From NCBI GenBank assembly GCA_947172415.1, contig OX359194.1, positions 7,917,901 through 7,981,900 of the forward strand: a stretch of 64,000 nucleotides of DNA, given 5' to 3'. Shown in pieces: positions 36,101 through 47,800 of this stretch. A program made the position numbers and the translations under genes. Position 1 is the stretch's first letter. The number at the start of each line of letters is the position of its first letter. The notes under the pieces were generated by a model. That model searched no databases. It was not told the origin of the DNA and was given only the letters and a program-made list of their open reading frames with translations. This stretch comes from Chondrosia reniformis. Lineage: Eukaryota > Porifera > Demospongiae > Chondrillida > Chondrillidae.

Positions 36101-38483
36101 TAGTAGTAACAGAATAGAAAGCTGGATTATTCATGTTTGTCACCATTATTCCTAAACGTACATGCCTACATGTATTATTTAAAGGTTAATGTAACAAGAC
36201 TGGGGACTTTAAGATCTGAAACTAATCTTAAAGCTTTGATATCTCATCATTTAACTCCGGATTTGATGAGTAATTAAGGTTGTTATATTTTCCATTGTAC
36301 GATTAGCCAAACCTTGCTATTGTATATATGCGTAGGTTCAACGGTAGACAGAATCACAAACGATGTCAGAGGACTGCATCTAGGCAGAGATTGCTTTCCG
36401 GAAACTCCAGATCTCAGACATTTAGTGGGGTACGTATGTACGTAGAAGTTTGTCAGTTCTAAACTGACATACAGTATGCACATACGTAGCTGTATATTAT
36501 GCAAACTGCCCTACTTTCCACTTAAATACATACATATGCAGAAATGAACAAAGTTAATACTCAAATAGTGTGAATGTCTAGTAGTTGGTGTTTTAATATA
36601 TTCCCTCTCTACATACATACATATGTATGTACATAGGGATGGTCAGTTCCACAGAGTGAAACTCCATCTACAATAAACACAGGAAGATTTTATGAAGCCC
36701 AGAGGAAAATCACAGAAATTGTATGGCACCATTCCATTACTATTTCTTGTATATACGTATATTTAAGTTCTGTGCATGTGGATACTGCAATGACCTGTTT
36801 GTACTTGTTACAGAAGCAGAGACTTGATGAAATTGCCTGGGAGAAGGAGAGAGCTGAATACGAAGCAACACACATGGTATTGTAATGTTACATTGGCTGC
36901 CTGATACACAGCTTACATGCTGGAGTTGCCATCTTATAGGGTAGCTACAGTTGTATATACCCACCAAAGGATACTGTCAGGGATTGTTTATACTCAAAAC
37001 TACTAGACACTGCAAACAAGATAGCACTAGCAGGCACTCAGAGTTTAAGAAGGAAAAGTTCATCACAAAATTTGCAGAAGCTGAAGGTAATGTCTTAGCA
37101 TATGTTTGCAATAGCAGTGTCCCATTGTCTGAACAAATGGATTACTTACTTATTTGATATTTGTATGTACGTAAGTGTATACATCTTCTCATATGCTCTC
37201 CTCCGTCCAAGCATAGTCTCCTTATCAATAGCTGTTAAAGTAACTGTTTGTTTGTAGGAGCATGAACTACTTGAGCTTCTAACTCAGTTTGAGGTTGAAT
37301 CTTATCACAGTTGTCAAAGGAAGGCCCCACTGGTAGGTTTTGCAGCATTCACAGATACCTCACAAAACCAATCACATGTTTCAATATTCCATTTTGTTTG
37401 ACACAATTTCTCCTTTTAAAAGCCAACAAAGACAGATTCTCTAACAAGCCTCATCATTGATGTAAGTTTAGTATAAGTATAGTAAATACATGTACACTCA
37501 TTTTATAGAAACACGTTGGTCTATATATGTACTTTTCTAATATACGTAGTAATTTCTCTGCTAACTGTATAGGATGACCAGTCCCATGTGGCTCACACTC
37601 GCGTGAAGGAGGAAGAGAGGATTCAGCTCGCAATGATTGCACTGGGAAAGGCCACACCGATGATCAGTGGCTGCTTCAAAGAGGAGGTTGTGAAGACAGT
37701 CAATGAAGTTAGGACAGACTGGAAGGTTCATCAGTCTAATGTGGCCACGTTCTGGCTTCTAGTCTGCAACAAGGAAAAGAGAAAAGAGATAATTCAGAGA
37801 GTCTTTGAACAAGTCAAGGATATCATGATTCATCAGTGGCACAAAGGAAAACTTGATTCAGTCAGGCTATACCACTTTGTAAAGAAGCTAAAGAGCTTTC
37901 TACTGGCCAAAGGTGGTCAGGGCCTGTGGAGCTGCTTCAGGTATATTCACTCCACCTAACAACTGACTACATTCTCCCCCTTTATATGATCAAAAGTGTT
38001 TACATTTTTTGGCTCCCTGTAAAGTGGCCACATAGAGCTATGTAAGTAGAGTTCTGGTAAAATAATGATGCCTGATACCTGATATTGTGAATACAACAGA
38101 CTCCCATGTACACCACCAAATATGTTGAGATAAGGTAACTGAATTACGTACTTACTATTTATATATGCAATGTTTTCTGTTCATTTTAGTGGTACATCTT
38201 GGGAGAAAGCCTTCAAAACGTCTGTTGATGTCATGTCTATTGTGAGTTTATCAAAGTCAGATCTATAAATTTGTTTAGTATTCCATCTACACACTTACAA
38301 ATACGTACGTATCTGGTTGAGAAAATGCTTAGGTTACAAATGGACTGTTTTCATCCATGATTCTTTTACGTACTTAGACTGAATTTGAATGTTGCAAACG
38401 AATGGTTAGATTATGTCAAGATTCTATTCTAGCACATTATTACCTTACAGATTGTCAAACTGGAAAAAACAGTAAAAAGTTAG
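33171..38483 (+). CDS. TTLL7: TTLL7-like tubulin (poly)glutamylase
   Basis: Exons: 33171-33333, 33553-33610, 33885-33948, 34026-34093, 34154-34315, 34698-34770, 34847-34942, 35214-35426, 35759-35920, 35991-36085, 36336-36429, 36637-36720, 36814-36876, 36940-37086, 37258-37332, 37423-37461, 37573-37940, 38190-38241, 38451-38483; 702 aa, all in phase. It adds glutamate chains to tubulin tails, mainly on ciliary or axonal microtubules. ATP-grasp features in order: [26 protein letters not shown] (nucleotide lysine and loop), [47 protein letters not shown], and PWLLEVNRSPSF with the metal-binding Glu and Asn. [12 protein letters not shown] segment after the catalytic domain resembles TTLL7 (GNYRRIYPPED) more than other TTLLs. 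Human TTLL7 is longer at the C-terminus. The last coding exon is short and its stop choice is the least certain part. Confidence 0.9.
33715..33775 (+). mobile_element. Hammerhead-like motif of a third type, copy H, sense in TTLL7 intron 2
   Basis: CUGACGA at 33728-33734, a hairpin with GGCCAC/GUGGCU (33736-33741/33747-33752), GAAAC at 33753-33757, then GUUAGUA, with GUA as a possible cleavage triplet (33762-33764). The CUGACGA-hairpin-GAAAC order with a very short stem III resembles hammerheads described in Penelope-like elements (recalled family knowledge). The outer stem is weak here. Confidence 0.45.
34530..34575 (-). mobile_element. Hammerhead-core dispersed repeat, copy E (degenerate)
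   Basis: In TTLL7 intron 5, antisense to the gene. On the minus strand, GGUUA and UGACC can still pair as an outer stem with one G-U. Between them are CUAAUGG (degenerate CUGAUGA), a GGG/CCC stem II, an intact GAAAC and GCC in place of GUC. Confidence 0.5.
35030..35130 (+). mobile_element. Tail-only copy F of the hammerhead-core repeat family
   Basis: In TTLL7 intron 7. It carries the purine-rich tail (cagtggagaagagaagtag), the catccaaagctctcactagg block and the tttcctataggcctttt block shared with copies A and D. The ribozyme-like core is absent. Confidence 0.55.
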
Positions 38484-38697
38484 TAGAAGTTTCATTTAAA
38501 AATTGAGAAGGGTTCCAGATGTACAGATCTCATTAACCTTGTGTTTGTACTGTAGAATGAGCTCTGGGTCGTGTGTTTCTCTTAAAACTGCAAGCATCCC
38601 TCAGAGGTCACTGCACATGCCAAAGGCAACCTCATCTCACCCATCCATTTCACTGCCTGCAATCTGATTGGCCAGGCCACTTGCACCGGTTACACTC

Positions 38698-38736
38698 AAT
38701 AAAACTCTAATTTTCTATTTATTAATATAATTTATT
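38698..38736. terminator. Poly(A) signals of converging TTLL7 and Tctex1 genes
   Basis: AATAAA on the plus strand (38698-38703) follows the TTLL7 stop by about 215 bp. AATAAA on the minus strand (38731-38736) follows the Tctex1 stop by about 100 bp. The transcripts would end nearly head to head. Confidence 0.5.
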
Positions 38737-38835
38737 GCAATACTAATAACTCAATGTAATGTGTTTGAATACAAAAGAAGCATAAATGTCTAAATGAACG
38801 TAAAGAAGACTATAAAGTGTATAAATATTACCAGT

Positions 38836-39387
38836 TTACACAAGATAAACAAGAAATACTGAGGCTGTGGCAAAAATTGACTTGTTCTGGAAGGAGCAGG
38901 TTGTAAACGTGTCGTACTTTGGCTCCCATAGGCATCTACTTCCCATCCGAAAACCTTGCTCTTTCAACTCTCCTATGCTCACTTGAACTATGATTCGGTA
39001 GCGTGGGTAGTTTAGATCTTTGACCCGCTGTTTGATTATTTCAGTCAATGATAAGCTCAACTGCATTGTCGACTTCTCTCCGTACGTTTCGTCCTTAAGC
39101 TTGCTCTGTAAAACATCCTCGATTATCTCTTTCACCTTCCATATCTCTACTTCTGCTGGAGGCTCCAGTTGATACGTGTTTTCATACATCACTTTCGGCT
39201 TTCTGCCACCAATCATGGATTCTTGGGCCAGTCCGCTTTCTGTCTGGCGTCGTCTCGCAAAGTCATGTCTGCTGCCAGTTGCATTAAACAGAACAGAATT
39301 CCTAGCCAAGGCCAAATCAGGCGTTTGAATGTTTACCTTGCTTTTGGAAAAGTTACTACGCGATTGGTTAATTTTACTTCTTGACAT
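38836..39387 (-). CDS. Tctex1-type dynein light chain (TCTEX1D/DYNLT-like)
   Basis: The single exon encodes 183 aa. The first ~70 residues are basic and low in complexity. The Tctex1 domain follows: helices around VEIWKVKEIIEDVLQSKL and LSLTEIIKQRVKDL, then strands YPRYRIIVQVSIGE, a CLWEPKYD turn, and a C-terminal strand SIFATASVFLVYLV that ends the protein as in the family. These light chains join dynein complexes of cilia or cytoplasm. Best match in outline is the TCTEX1D1/DYNLT5 group, which also has an N-terminal extension. An in-frame ATG 21 bp upstream would add MLCVALT; I prefer MSRSK. The HSDL2 end lies 216 bp away on the same strand. Confidence 0.88.
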   Translation of the reverse strand: MSRSKINQSRSNFSKSKVNIQTPDLALARNSVLFNATGSRHDFARRRQTESGLAQESMIGGRKPKVMYENTYQLEPPAEVEIWKVKEIIEDVLQSKLKDETYGEKSTMQLSLSLTEIIKQRVKDLNYPRYRIIVQVSIGELKEQGFRMGSRCLWEPKYDTFTTCSFQNKSIFATASVFLVYLV

Positions 39388-39460
39388 GGTTAATGCTACG
39401 CAAAGCAAATCTTAGTAAATCAGGAGATAAAGTTAAAGCTTCAAATCTGGTGTAAATGGC

Positions 39461-39466
39461 TTTATT
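39461..39466 (-). terminator. Candidate poly(A) signal of HSDL2
   Basis: AATAAA on the minus strand, about 140 nt after the HSDL2 stop and only 74 bp before the ATG of the next minus-strand gene. The end of one gene and the promoter of the next must overlap or abut. Confidence 0.4.
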
Positions 39467-39603
39467 TGCAGCTGCTCCTTACTAAATCCAGGAAGCCATT
39501 TTCTCTGCCGGTCACTGTCATGACAACGTGTTAATTGTAAATAATTGGCTATACGATAGATATGAGAATTACATAGCACTAACTATACATACGACTACTG
39601 TAT

Positions 39604-41800
39604 CTACAGTTTAGAGTTCAGTTTTCCCATTAGCTTCTCCAACTTCATAGCCATTTGGAGATTTCCACTAATCTTCAGCTTTCCAGACATGAAAGCCACT
39701 GTTGGCTTAATTTCCCCTTTAAACATCTTGACCATATCTGCCGAGTCCATCTCCATGGTAACATCACTAGCTTGACTGTCCTCTAACTGCTGTACAGTCC
39801 CACTTCCATTTTTCAAGTCCAGGAGCCAGAATCCAGAATGGGACCCCCCAAGCTTGAACACAAAGGTGCCTCCCACTTCAGAAACCACAGTTTCATTCAA
39901 GAGGGGCTTGATATCACTGAAGACTTTTTGAGGTGTTTCTTCACTCCCACTGCCTTGATCAGCTACATCCTTTATAACATCACTGACACTACTCCCAGAG
40001 GCAATGGTACTATAGAGGGAAGTGTCTTCAAGGAAATAGTCTGGTAGTAGCTTTTCGCCTAATTTGTGGAAGAACAAAACAAATCCATGTAAAGCTGCAG
40101 TGGATCCCTTAAGCAGATAGAAGGTTATGTGAGACATGAACACTGCCAACCTGGACAGTGGGCATACTGATCCAGATTGGTCTCTCCCTGTTCCCTCAGT
40201 ATGTCCTCATCCACAAGAAAGTGTCCAGTGTATTCACGACTGTTCCTGGTCAGGATAGCAAATGCAGCATCTCCCATTATCTCAGGTTTCCGGGACATTT
40301 TAATTCCAGTGTCTCCAGCCAGCATACTCATAGCAGCTGTTGCAATAGCTGTAGAATGGATCAGTGAGACAGAGCTGATCCTAATGAACTCATACTAGCT
40401 CAAGATGTGATGCATATTACCTGTTTTGGGCCAAAGAGCATTGACTGCAATACCATCAGCTCTAAATTCATCTGCCATTCCCAGTACACACATTGACATG
40501 CCATATTTGGCCATTGTATAAGCTGTAAATATAAATATAAAAAATGAGGAAACGTGTAACAATGGTAATGAAAATTTGAGGTCTCTAGCAGCTCACCACA
40601 GTGGTTCTTGAACCAAATTGGCTTCATGTTGAGGGGAGGGCTGATGTTGAGGATATGAGGGTTGGAACTCTTCTTCAAATGAGGTAGACAAAGTTTAGAG
40701 CTACAGATACGTATACACCCAAATAGTTGCACAATACTACAAAAGGTTGCACAATAGACACCATTGGTAATACTACAAATATTATGTGAATAGTACACGT
40801 AGAATCTCTTCACAGCTTCAGATGTGGACATATATAAATACAACAGAAAGGCCTAATATCCAACATGTTAAGAATGTGAAGCACACTCACACTAGAAAGG
40901 TCCCTCTGGTGTTAATGCTCATCATTAGATCAAACCTAAACATGAGAGCACAAGTTATCACCATCAATAAATGGACCACTCCATAAGTAATATTATATTC
41001 AAAACCAGTGAGGTATGCTTGATATGTACTATGTATATCAACTCCATATAAGTCATAATTAGATAATTCATGCCTACAAAGTGCCACTGTTGGATAGAGG
41101 CAACACCACTTACTAACAGACAATCATGTGGCATTAGTCATGTGATGATAACAACTACTACCAGCAGTCCTCACTTCTTCATTGGAGTGTCGTCAGTCCC
41201 AGTCAGGCTGATGGCACTTGCGTTGTTGACAACAATGTCAATCCCTCCAAACTTTTTAACTGCTTCATCCACCGCTCTAGCTACCTGGTCCTCGTACCTG
41301 ATGTCCACCACAGCCGGCAGTGCATGCCCTCCTGCTTCCTCAACTAACAAACAGATAACCAAAGAGTGCTCTCAGGATAAGCTATTCCTATTACGAAGCT
41401 AGCTATTTTCTTTGAGAGAAGATTACATGGATATTGTGTTTTTACAGCAATCACTTTCAGTAGTGGTTGGTGTAACAATTATTACATATTTTATTTAACG
41501 CGTCTAGGCAAAATTCAGCTTTATTTCAGGTGCATCAAGTGTTCCAGTGCATACTCACTCTCCTTAGCAGCTGTGTAAATAGTGCCAGGAAGCTTAGGGT
41601 GGGGATCAGCAGTTTTGGCCGCGACCACTACATTGGCGCCATCCCGCGCCACTCGGACGGCAATCGCCTTCCCAATCCCGCGACTGGCGCCAGTTATGAA
41701 CACAGTCTTTCCAGTGAGCAATCTTATGGAAGAGAGAATGCATTCATCATATGTGACTCATTAAAAATTTGTTCTGCAAACCGTAAGCTTACCCGGCCAT
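39604..41800 (-). CDS. HSDL2: Hydroxysteroid dehydrogenase-like protein 2 (SDR + SCP2 domains), peroxisomal
   Basis: Exons: 41793-41800, 41559-41722, 41175-41343, 40891-40935, 40597-40700, 40421-40522, 40151-40348, 39604-40058; 414 aa (human protein 418). The first coding exon is just 8 nt (MA plus two bases of Gly). SDR features: TGASRGIG dinucleotide loop, VVNNASAISLTG, NISPP with the catalytic Ser, and YTMAK with catalytic Tyr and Lys. This is followed by GIAVNALWPKT, typical of HSDL2. The last exon encodes the SCP2 sterol-carrier domain with GGSHSGFWLLDLKNGSG and a helical end. The C-terminal SKL is a canonical PTS1 peroxisomal signal. The exact substrate of HSDL2 is not settled; a role in peroxisomal or mitochondrial fatty-acid metabolism is the usual view. 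It shares a 44-bp promoter gap with RAB3GAP2. Confidence 0.95.
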
Positions 41801-41844
41801 TTTGTAGGGAATTCCCACACTACTTGTGACGTCATGAAAGCAAA
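41801..41844. promoter_or_regulatory. 44-bp bidirectional promoter, HSDL2 (-) / RAB3GAP2 (+)
   Basis: Only 44 bp separate the two start codons. They contain two perfect palindromes: GGGAATTCCC (41807-41816), which fits the kappa-B consensus, and TGACGTCA (41827-41834), the CRE/ATF octamer. No TATA box is present. Either transcripts have almost no 5' UTR, or they start inside the opposite gene. Factor binding is inferred from the motifs only. Confidence 0.6.
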
Positions 41845-44800
41845 ATGGAAGTTGAATTGAAGCCTTGGGGAATTATTCCAACCGACTTGCTGCAGTCTGC
41901 TACGGCCAGTAATCATCCACCAAGTGTAGCGAAAAGGGAAGATAATAAAACACCAGAAGACGCATCTGTGAGAATTTACTGAATGAGAACTCAGACGTAG
42001 AGACTTTGAATATTTGATTGTATGACTATACAGGATACTCCATCGCAGTGTCTGACAGCAATATCGACTGGAAAACAGTTTTTGGTAGTCATAAATGGAT
42101 TGAGAGCGCAGTTTCTTTCAACAGAGGGTAAGCAGAAGTAGTAGTACACTTGTAGTACGTATAAGGTCATAATTATCTGTACTATATAAGTGTGTGTGTG
42201 TGTGTGTAGGTGACCTTAATTAGAGTGTGGGTGTGTGTGTGTGTAGGTGACCTTAATTAGAGTATGGGTGTGTGTGTAGGTGACCTTAATTAGAGTGTGT
42301 GTGTGTGTGTGTGTGTGTGTAGGTGACCTTAATTAGATGGGTGTGTGTGTGTGTGTGTAGGTGACCTTAATTAGAGTGTGGGTGTGTGTGTGTGTGTAGG
42401 TGACCTTAATTAGAGTGTGTGTGTGTGTGTGTAGGTGACCTTAATTAGAGTGTGTGTGTGTAGGTGACCTTAATTAGAGTGTGGGTGTGTGTGTGTGTGT
42501 GTAGATGACCTTAATTAGAGTGTGGGTGTGTGTGTGTGTAGGTGGTCTAAAGGACAAGCAGCTGGGGATGGTGTACAAACCAGTGTGGGATGGCTTTCTC
42601 CCAATAGCCAATGAGACAGAACTTGGAGTGTCTATTCAAGCAACAGCTGTGATTGTTCTACTTATCTCTGCTGGAAGGGATGGAGATTTAACGAGGTGTA
42701 TTGCAGTTGGGTTTTCTGACGGATACCTGAGGTTTTATAGAGAGGTAAGCATTTTATGTCGTTGTTGGGTATTTATTGGTGAAGCAGTGTTAAATGTTTT
42801 GATTACATTTACAGAATGGAATTCTCTTCTATTCACATCAACTTCATAAAGAAGCCGTTAGAAAAATTTCCATTTCCATTCCAGTGAAATTTGGAAGTCA
42901 AAGACTGAAGCAGGTGTGAATTACATGGTCAGTGATGTTATGTGGGTGTGGTCACACAGTTTGTGGGCGTGTATAGGATGAACTGGTTGTTCTGTATGAG
43001 ACAGTCCTCTGTGTAGTCAGTGGACCAAGTATCTGTCACTGTGTCAGGGAGAGCTGGGAGAGAGACCTGCTTAGAGAGGGAGGTAATTTATACTACTCTT
43101 ATACCTATGTAATAGTATCAATTATTAGTGGCTTCTGTTGTATAGCTGATAGTCCTGAGCTGCCGAGCTTGTCCTACAAGAAGTGGTACTTGGACGGCCA
43201 CAAGGAGACAATGGATGTGGCGAGCTTAGGTATGGGAGGAGCCATTTACTTGAGACTGTGTGTACTGGCCTCCTCCATCTGCAGTTGCCTGCAATGTGAC
43301 AATGTTTGACCAACTGGCAGAGTTGAGCAAAGTAAAGGGATTTGAAGGCAATCAGAGGAGTGTGGTGCCCTATGACAGGAAGATAGTTGCCGTGGGCAAC
43401 CAGCCCATGCTTGCTCTGTACAACGTATCCAAGGTTGGTTTGTAGGACATGTTCACTGTGTGTTAGCAAAAGGGCTTGCGAGGCGCCGGCTCTGAACTGC
43501 TTCTCCTCTGTTCCCCAAGGATGCAGGAGTAGTTCACATGTCTGAAGTTGTTAGTGCTGTAGCCAGCAAGGTGAAGACGGCTGTCATCTCCAAGTTCAGC
43601 AACTGGTGGTGGGGCAAGAGTGAAGAGACATCGCAAGCCCCACAGAGGCAGCCTCAGCAGGTGGAGCATACCTCAAGCATATCCATGAGGTATGAGTGTT
43701 TGAGTGTAGTGTATTATCTACTTGATTGGGCCACCTCCCTCAATCTCTACTGAGTTTTGTATGAACTGCTTCTCTTTTCCTCTACCTGTGCTAGCTGTAA
43801 CATTCCTGATCAATCTCGAGTTGTCCATCGCATATGGCCCTCACCCTGTGGGCGTCTCCTTGCCACTACTGATAATTATGGCAGGGTTCTCCTCTTGACC
43901 AGTTCTGATTTTACAGTGGTCAGGATGTGGAAGGGGTATCGTGACACGCAGTGTGGATGGATAGAGGTCATGGAGAAGGAGGAGGATATTGTAAGAGAGT
44001 CACTGTGCCTGTGTATCTATGTCGGCAGAAGAGGAATCCTTGAGGTATACTTGAAATATATTATATAGCAAGAAGGTCTGTAATCGAAGGATGAGTATAT
44101 GCCTGTCTGTTAGATCTGGCCTGTTCAGAGTGGACCTCGAGTGGCTGCTTTTCAAGTTGGAAAGGAGTGCCAATTACTGCATGCAAATCCTGTGATATTT
44201 GGAAACCACAAGCGTTTGCCTAAATCTCAGGTCCTCCTCCTGACAAAGGAAGGACAACTTGTGTCTTTTGTAATTCCTCTCCACATGCTCCTAAAGTCTG
44301 GCAGCACTCATGCTCGAGATTTACTGTTGCTAAGGAAGCTCCCCAAAGCAATGGCCATTGGCGACAGTGATCTAATAGGAACAGCTTTTGGCACTATCCA
44401 GTCAACCAGACTAATCCTTCAAGTGCGTATCTCTTAGTCAACTAGATGGTAGATTTGTTTGTAGGAGGACAATTTGAGTAGTTGCAGCTGAGTTTTACAA
44501 TTTTGACAGACCCAATATGTTTAGAGTGCCATTTCTGAATATCTCCACAATGCTTAGAAATAGGGCTTATACTGTAACGCAGAGTCAGTGTACATTTTAA
44601 CTCATTTATGCATCTTTTTTGATGTAGGGAATCGATGTGTTGTTGAGAGAATGTGCAAGGTCTTCTCTTCCTTTGTCATTTGTTGTTCAAATGATTCACA
44701 AGGTTGTAGGTAGGATCAAGTCTGCCAATGAATGTGGATCTCAGCTTAGCAGTCCTACAAATCTGTTGAAGGAACACTTAACAAGACTACTGCAGGTCAT

Positions 44801-47800
44801 ACAGCTCTTTGTGTCTTTGCAAGGTATGAGATAACTTCACATGCCTGTCCACATGGCCATCTGCTGGTCCTCCAGGTCCTTCTGGTCCTCTAGTCCTCTA
44901 GTCCTCCAGGTCCTTCTAGTCCTCTGGGTCCTGTAATACATATGTCTGATCTCTCCATTAGCTGCCCACAAGTTGCAGGGAGAGAAATACCCTTTCAGAG
45001 AGTTTATGAGAGAAGTGCTGGTCTCCAAGTATCTTATTCCTCCGTCCATAGCAGGCAGCCTCACGTCTGTGTTAAATGGCTACTTCAAAGGCTTCTCTCC
45101 TTCCAAGGCTGATTCCAGTATGAAACTTCAGTTGAAGGAGTTTGTGAGCTGCTTTGATTTAGTGTTTAAAGGCCCTGATTTCCAGCTTCCCAAAGATACT
45201 GAGGGAGATCCATTGGCTGGAGAGGGGCAAGTGATGGCTTCACAGAAACAGTCTCTAGTAGTCAAGTTCCACCCCAAGCTGGATGGTGACCTGCTAATTA
45301 GATTTGGTGCAGCTCTATTTGAGGTATACATTGGAATGCATGTAGTTACACTGTGCATGCAATAGTATCTCTAATCTTTGGAATCCTTTTATGTCTCCTT
45401 CAGTCTACTCTCTGCTACATTCAGAAGAGTTTCAAACTATCAGAGTGTTTGATACAATGTGGTATAGAAGGACCAGACCTGCTTGTAAGTTATTGTGTAG
45501 TCTGTCTATGAGTAGTAGCTTTGCAGGCTTATGACTATACCACATCTGATTTGTAGCCAATCCTTTGTGAGGCTTGGTTGTCCAAGGGGGTTTCCCCGGG
45601 GAACTCCCCAGCTGGTTGTCTGGAAGGCCTCAGAAGTTCCCTTGATGTCGTACACACTGTCAGCAGGTCTCACCAAAGGCATGTAGTTTGGACCTGTGTG
45701 TGTGAGTGTAGCCGGGCTTCAGTCAACTTTGGCCATGCACTGCTGTTGAACGTTGTCACATACAAGTTCACCAAGGATGCTGCCCAACCTGTTTCCATGG
45801 AGATGAACAAGCAGCAAGAAGCAGAAGTATGTTAGTACATTCACCTCAGCACATAACTTCCAAATAAGAACCAGTATACCATTGGTGGGTGTGTCACATG
45901 GACCAGTATACCATTGGTGTGTGTGACATGTCCCCGTATACCATTGGGTTTTTTAGGATACTGTTCCAATTGTGGATTCAAATGATGGAAATTGGGAGTC
46001 AGTATCTGAGGAGGACAGTCAGTGGTATCATGTACTGCAAGAATTGGAATTCTTTACTCGTTTGTCTCAGCTTCTCCCCAGATCTGCCCCTCTCACCTTC
46101 CCCCTCCTCCCCAGGGTCAGGTTTATGGCGGACAGGAGAATGGACATGGAGAGGTTGCAGAGTATCGGCAGGAGAAGTGAAGGTAATTGCTTGAAGGTAG
46201 CTGGTTGATTATAGTAGGATCAGTCATCTAATAACTTTGGGCTTTAAACACTTGTGTTTGTGTGTTTGAGATATGTAACAGGCAGAATTCATTGCATTTA
46301 ATGCATTATTTTCATCTTGTATATTTATAATCAGGTGATCTCCTTCCATTGACTGTTAACCTCTTCAGAGAGTCAGGTCCGAGGGTAGCCACTCATGCAG
46401 TGGCACACTGGTTGGTGGGTACTGGTGCCAATCCAGTAGTACTAGAGTTGACAGAGGCTTACAAGGAGGACCTGTTACAGCTCCTTATTGAAGGTTCGCA
46501 AAGATTGTCCTTATCTATGTGTGGGACCATTTAGCTTGTTACTCGAGGTATTTTATGACCTAGTACATTGATAATAGTCACTAGTTGGTGTACAGTAAAT
46601 GTACTGCACTGACAGAAATGTGGAATAGTGTGCTTGTTATAACTTGCAATGAGAACACTCTTCTGTTTGTAGAAGAAAGGCACTTGGTCCCAAAATTGAG
46701 GCAGTTGTATGAATCCTCACCAGTTCCTCTAAACAAGGATGACATCCATGTTTCCTGTGTGTGGCAATCTTGCAGTAGCTTCATTGAGGAGAGCACTCAA
46801 AGGCTATCATGCTACAGAACAGCCCAACGCCATCTCCTGAACATATCAAACCCAGTGCTGACAGCCGGTCGGTGTCCCGTGCTCACGCTATTATGTGCTC
46901 ATTTGTGAGCTCTTTTGTAGCATGTACCTTCAATAGTAGAAAGAGAGAAATGTTAAAACTTCACACTTCCATCCATATATAGCTACTGGACAGATGATGT
47001 GGAATCTAGTCTATAGACCAGTCATGATCGAAGTTATAACAGAAGCTAAAAAGGTATACGTATACCTAACACATCCTACAAATATGAGATACTGATTTGT
47101 ACTTGTATCAAGTTAAAGTACTTCCCCATACAAGTGTACTACTAAAATGTTTACATGTCATATTTCTGCCATATATGTTTTTTTTAATCTGACGCTCTAC
47201 CTAACCCAGTAATTGAAGACAGAATGGTTGCTTTTATCATAGCTGTGGAGTATATAAATAGTAATCTCTTCATCTGTTGACTGGTAGAATCCTTCTTCCC
47301 TCACGTCCTAGTGGGAATACTAACAGTTTGCATCAAAGTCCAGAGTTCCTAAATAGAGTTCCTAAACACAAGGCCTATAGTGGATTGAGGTAGTAAGGCT
47401 ATACCCATTCAGTCTTTAGGATTGGGAAGACTGAAATAACATTATTGTGGAGGAGAATGTATTGTGTTAGATAATTGATTATATTATCCTCATCAGTACA
47501 GTAATTATTAATTGATGCTTAAATTAGATAGAAGATCATTTGCAATATTGTCATAATTTAGGAATTATGGATCAAATTAATGTTTTAAAGTTGTTATAAT
47601 TCATTACTATATAATCGACACTTCCTAGAATGTATTGAAAGTATCCGAGTTGTTTGAATGAGAGGTTATGTATTTAATTACTGTTGCAACACAAGACGAC
47701 TAATTAGATTCCAAAAGCAGGCAACAAAATTTGAATGGGTAGTATTCTGTGAGCTGTGAATGATCATGCACACACAAATGTTGAGTTCTGAAGCATTACT

